This document shows positions 60,878 through 64,000 of a stretch of DNA of 64,000 nt, piece after piece. The position numbers and the translations under genes are program-made. Under the pieces are notes generated by a model. That model saw nothing but the letters and a program-made list of their open reading frames with translations, was not told the DNA's origin and searched no databases. This DNA comes from Tanytarsus gracilentus (taxonomy: Eukaryota > Arthropoda > Insecta > Diptera > Chironomidae), in contig JAXRKN010000043.1 of assembly GCA_038502055.1 (NCBI GenBank), positions 2,728,001 through 2,792,000 on the forward strand. The letters run 5' to 3'. Every line of letters starts with the position of its first letter. The stretch's first letter is position 1.

Positions 60878-61665
60878 GTTTGGTCCTTAAACCTCCTAAA
60901 AATGCTAAGAACCAATTTTTTTGGACGTAGGAATCGAGTGTTTCACCCATTTTTATGAACCCTCTGAAAATTTATTTTCTTAAATGAGCTCTAACTTTTT
61001 CTCTTTTCTGAACTTGGTTCTTTCTGAAAAGTTGTTTATTTTTTTTCTATCGATTTGCATCAACAGAATTTTTTTCAGCTTAGCATGTGATTTTGTTCTG
61101 AAAATTGTTACTTTGGTGTCAAGACATCAGTTGGAAGTTGATGGAGTAGATTCGAGATACATACTTGTAATTTGGATTTGACAAGCAATTCCAATACATG
61201 GTTGAGGGGAAATAGAGGAAAAGCTTGTAAATTAATTTTAAAAATCGGATTTGCTGAAAATTCAACTAATTTGACAGATTAATCAGTGCTGGATATTTTT
61301 TTTTGGTACAACATAAAAGATTCGTAGATACCATTCTTAGTTGTACCAAAAAAAAATATCCAGCACTGATTAATCTGTCAAATTAGTTGAACTTTCAGCA
61401 AAATCGCGATTTTTTAAAATGTAATTTACGAGCTTTTCCCGCTCAACCGATGTATTGGAATTGCTTGTCAACGGTCCAAATTACAAGTATGTATGTCGGG
61501 AACTAAAATCAGATGTAAGTAATAAAAAATTTGTTGATGAAATCGATAAATAAAAAATAAAGGGAAAGGTAAAAAGTTGGTATTTAAGAAAATTAAATTT
61601 TAGAGGGTTATAGAAAATGTGCAACCATCCTACGTCCAAAAAATTTTTCTTGGTTTAGGCCAAAC
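60878..61665. repeat. Long palindrome (inverted repeat), arms about 435 and 326 bp
   Basis: Left arm 60878-61312, right arm 61340-61665, spacer 27 bp. The innermost 60-70 bp are nearly identical, including AATTTGACAGATTAATCAGT; the next portion up to ATACATACTTGTAATTTGG is close; outer blocks are diverged but collinear, for example TTGGACGTAGG at 60921-60931 with its complement at 61629. The left arm has extra segments, chiefly at about 61095-61150. Transcription in either direction would give a very long hairpin RNA. No transposase or terminal duplication was seen. A foldback transposon or an inverted duplication is the alternative. Confidence 0.85.
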
Positions 61666-64000
61666 GTGACCAGAAACATAGAATAATAGGCATTTCATTT
61701 TCTTGAGTTTCGAGCGGAAAATTAAATCTTTTTCCAATAGTGTGTTGCTCCAAAACAGAGAGACATTTTTATTTAAAATGAGAAAATTTGAATTTTCGGA
61801 AACGACAAATGGAGCTAATTTAAATTTGAATGGTAAATGAAGCATTTCTAAAGAAATTTTCAATTTAAAAGAGAAAATTTAATGTAAGAAAGATATTTTG
61901 GGAAATTTTTCGCTTACCAAAGAACCAAAATAATTTTCAAAGAAAAGAAATGTTTCAAAGGAAAAATAATGATAAAAGCAAAAATGCCTCGAGCGAGCTT
62001 TTGATTTTAATTGAGAAAAGAAGCGAAAATGTGATAAAAAATTTAAACCCGAAGAAATTTTAAATCTTGCAAAAAATTTAAGAAATGCAAAAATTTAATC
62101 TTCAATATTTATTTTGTAAAAAAAGCTCAAAAGATATTTATGAAAAAGTTCAATAGAAATGCTTGTCTAGAGCTTACGTTTTATTGAATCAGAATTTTGT
62201 ATCAACACCACCAATCCATTCCTGGTAGAATCACATAAATAAATAAAAAAATATTTTGCTCAATTTCCTGTAAAAGAGATCCAAGCATTAAACGAGCTTT
62301 AAATGTATTTAAATTTTATATCGCAAGAACAGTTAATGCGTTTTCTTTTGAATTTTGAGATGGGTTTTATATTCGCTTAATAATCAAGAGCGAAAAACAA
62401 AAGAAGGAGTTACAACAACAGAAAATGATTGATTGCATTATCGAAGAATTACAGAGAAAAGCTATTCTTACACATCGCATGTGAATAAATAATGCCCGAG
62501 TCAAATAAAGGCAATTGATTTGCAATATATGTATTTCGGGTGCGATGTATGGAAAGAGACGTAAGCACGTGTATTTACTCCAACAGTCATTAGTGAACAG
62601 TCTGTTTAGCCTCGTGCAATAAAACTTAACAATTACAAAGGACAGACGAAGATTTTATGTCATGTCATCATGTCCAATATTTGTATCGTTTAGAATTTTT
62701 TATCCCACAAGAATTCTTTTTTTTCTGTCGTTGCGAGTTTGATCTGACATTTTTTTATGCTGATGAGAAAAAGAGTCTCAAGGCTTGCGAAGGAAAGGGA
62801 TGGCGCCTTTTTAAGCACGTTTAAATACTTTTATCCACCCTTTTAGACCTTGAATTTTAACATGATTTCTAAACTAGTTGGCAGGGGTCGAAAAACTCGC
62901 AATATCCAATTTAAATTTTGCTAGTTTTTCATTCCTTGGATTTGGGCTCTTGAATTTTTTGGTACATGAAAGATGTTTTTGATGTGGGAGTTTATTGAAA
63001 TAAAAGCGAAGCAAGCCTACAATTCAAATTATTAAAAAGATTTTATGATGAATTTTTTTAAGTCAAATAATTTATAACAAAAATGAACAGCATGAAAAAA
63101 ATTTCTTCAAGTATCAAAAATTTCTAATTCTTTAAACGTTTGAAATTTAAACTCAAAAAATTTTATCAATTCTTTTGTCACGTGCTAACTTTAAAAATTC
63201 AACGATACATTAAATATTCCAAGCACATTGAATACTTTAAATATGAGCCACAAGTAATGGAAGTCAACCCACAGCTGGAAATTATCAAACAGAATCTCAC
63301 GCACAAAATTTGTTTTTAATAATGGAACCCACGCGTTGGATTTGAATTTCATTTGTTTAAGAAAAGTTAACCCCTGTGATTATTCGAGAAAGTTTTTTGA
63401 GAAAACTTTTATTAACTGAAATAAAAATTGAATAAAATGCAAATACAATGCAGTAGTTTAACCTAGATTGAAAGCAGCTTTACAGCCTAAATAAAATAAA
63501 GTATGATTGCAGAAATAGCAAAAATTTAATCCGAAACTTTGTAAAATGAGAACCTTCACAAACACTTCAATTTCACACTCAGAAACGAGCATTTTCCAAT
63601 TTAAAAAAGCTCAAATTATTTGTGTGCTTTCAATGTTTACCTCAAAAATGTTTTTGTTTTTGAAATGTTTCATCAACAGGAAATTAAATCCACGTGACTC
63701 ATATGTCATGCAGCTTTTAAGATTGACCTCTGAAATAAAGTAAACTATATTAAAAGACTGTTAGTAGTAGATGTGCATCCCAAACGTGACATTGAATTGT
63801 TGTTTTAAAATATTTTTTCAACCCACAATAAAAAAAATCATTTTTTATTAAATTTTTTCCTTATCAATTTTTTTTATTCACATTATTAAAATAAATAAAA
63901 ATGTACAAAAGTTCATAAAATTTTTTTCTCATTTTCCTTTCGAAGTTGAGTAAAAAATTTTATAAAGCATGAAAAAAAATGTCGTGTTGAAAAAGTTTCA
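61666..64000. other. Intergenic, no gene recognised
   Basis: AT-rich with only short unsupported frames. No RNA gene, recognisable repeat family or promoter signal was seen. Confidence 0.5.

Noticed and set aside
60984..61181. Small protein in the palindrome
   Set aside because: The frame lies within the left arm, includes arm-specific insertions and is not kept in the right arm.

Overview
The window looks like AT-rich nuclear DNA of a nematoceran fly, most likely a chironomid midge. This is inferred from the gene families (a hunchback orthologue, a ciliary-type opsin/pteropsin, insect DM4/DM12 secreted proteins), the many GT-AG introns of only 60-150 bp, and the very high A+T of all non-coding sequence. 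No bacterial, plasmid or viral genes were seen. All gene models were assembled by hand from reading-frame phase, splice signals and family motifs.

Layout from left to right. (1) 469-2425 (+): hunchback, with a coding intron. (2) 2426-9577: gene-free, with a roughly 1 kb repeat-bearing element (5253-6204) and a recurring tRNA-T-arm-like word, GGTTCGAATCC. (3) 9578-11456 (-): a six-exon Ras-like small GTPase of the RERG/RASL11/RASL12 type. (4) 11457-16544: gene-free. (5) 16545-24159 (-): two tandem GTP-type PEPCK genes, each with its own TATA promoter, a shared 34-nt 3'UTR word, a related upstream module and a nearly identical downstream block carrying AP-1, forkhead and CRE-like words. (6) 28218-32389: four DM4/DM12 secreted-protein genes, one nested antisense inside the intron of another and two tandem paralogues of exactly 252 aa. 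(7) 32495-41271 (-): a 1602-aa pseudokinase resembling TEX14, with a 3.7 kb first intron. (8) 41907-42774 (+): SMN, divergent from the pseudokinase. (9) 43825-50389 (-): a 16-exon M13 (neprilysin-like) zinc metallopeptidase, with an unusual C-terminus. (10) 53754-57312 (-): an eight-exon ciliary-type opsin. (11) 57313-64000: gene-free apart from a nearly 0.8 kb palindrome at 60878-61665.

The genes do not form one pathway. The PEPCK pair is a metabolic tandem duplication that kept its regulatory context. The DM4/DM12 cluster is a local family expansion. SMN and the pseudokinase may share a divergent promoter region of 635 bp. The observations most worth a second look are the duplicated PEPCK flanking block, the long palindrome (a possible hairpin-RNA source or foldback element), the dispersed GGTTCGAATCC word, and the DINE-1/HINE-like element near 5.2-6.2 kb.
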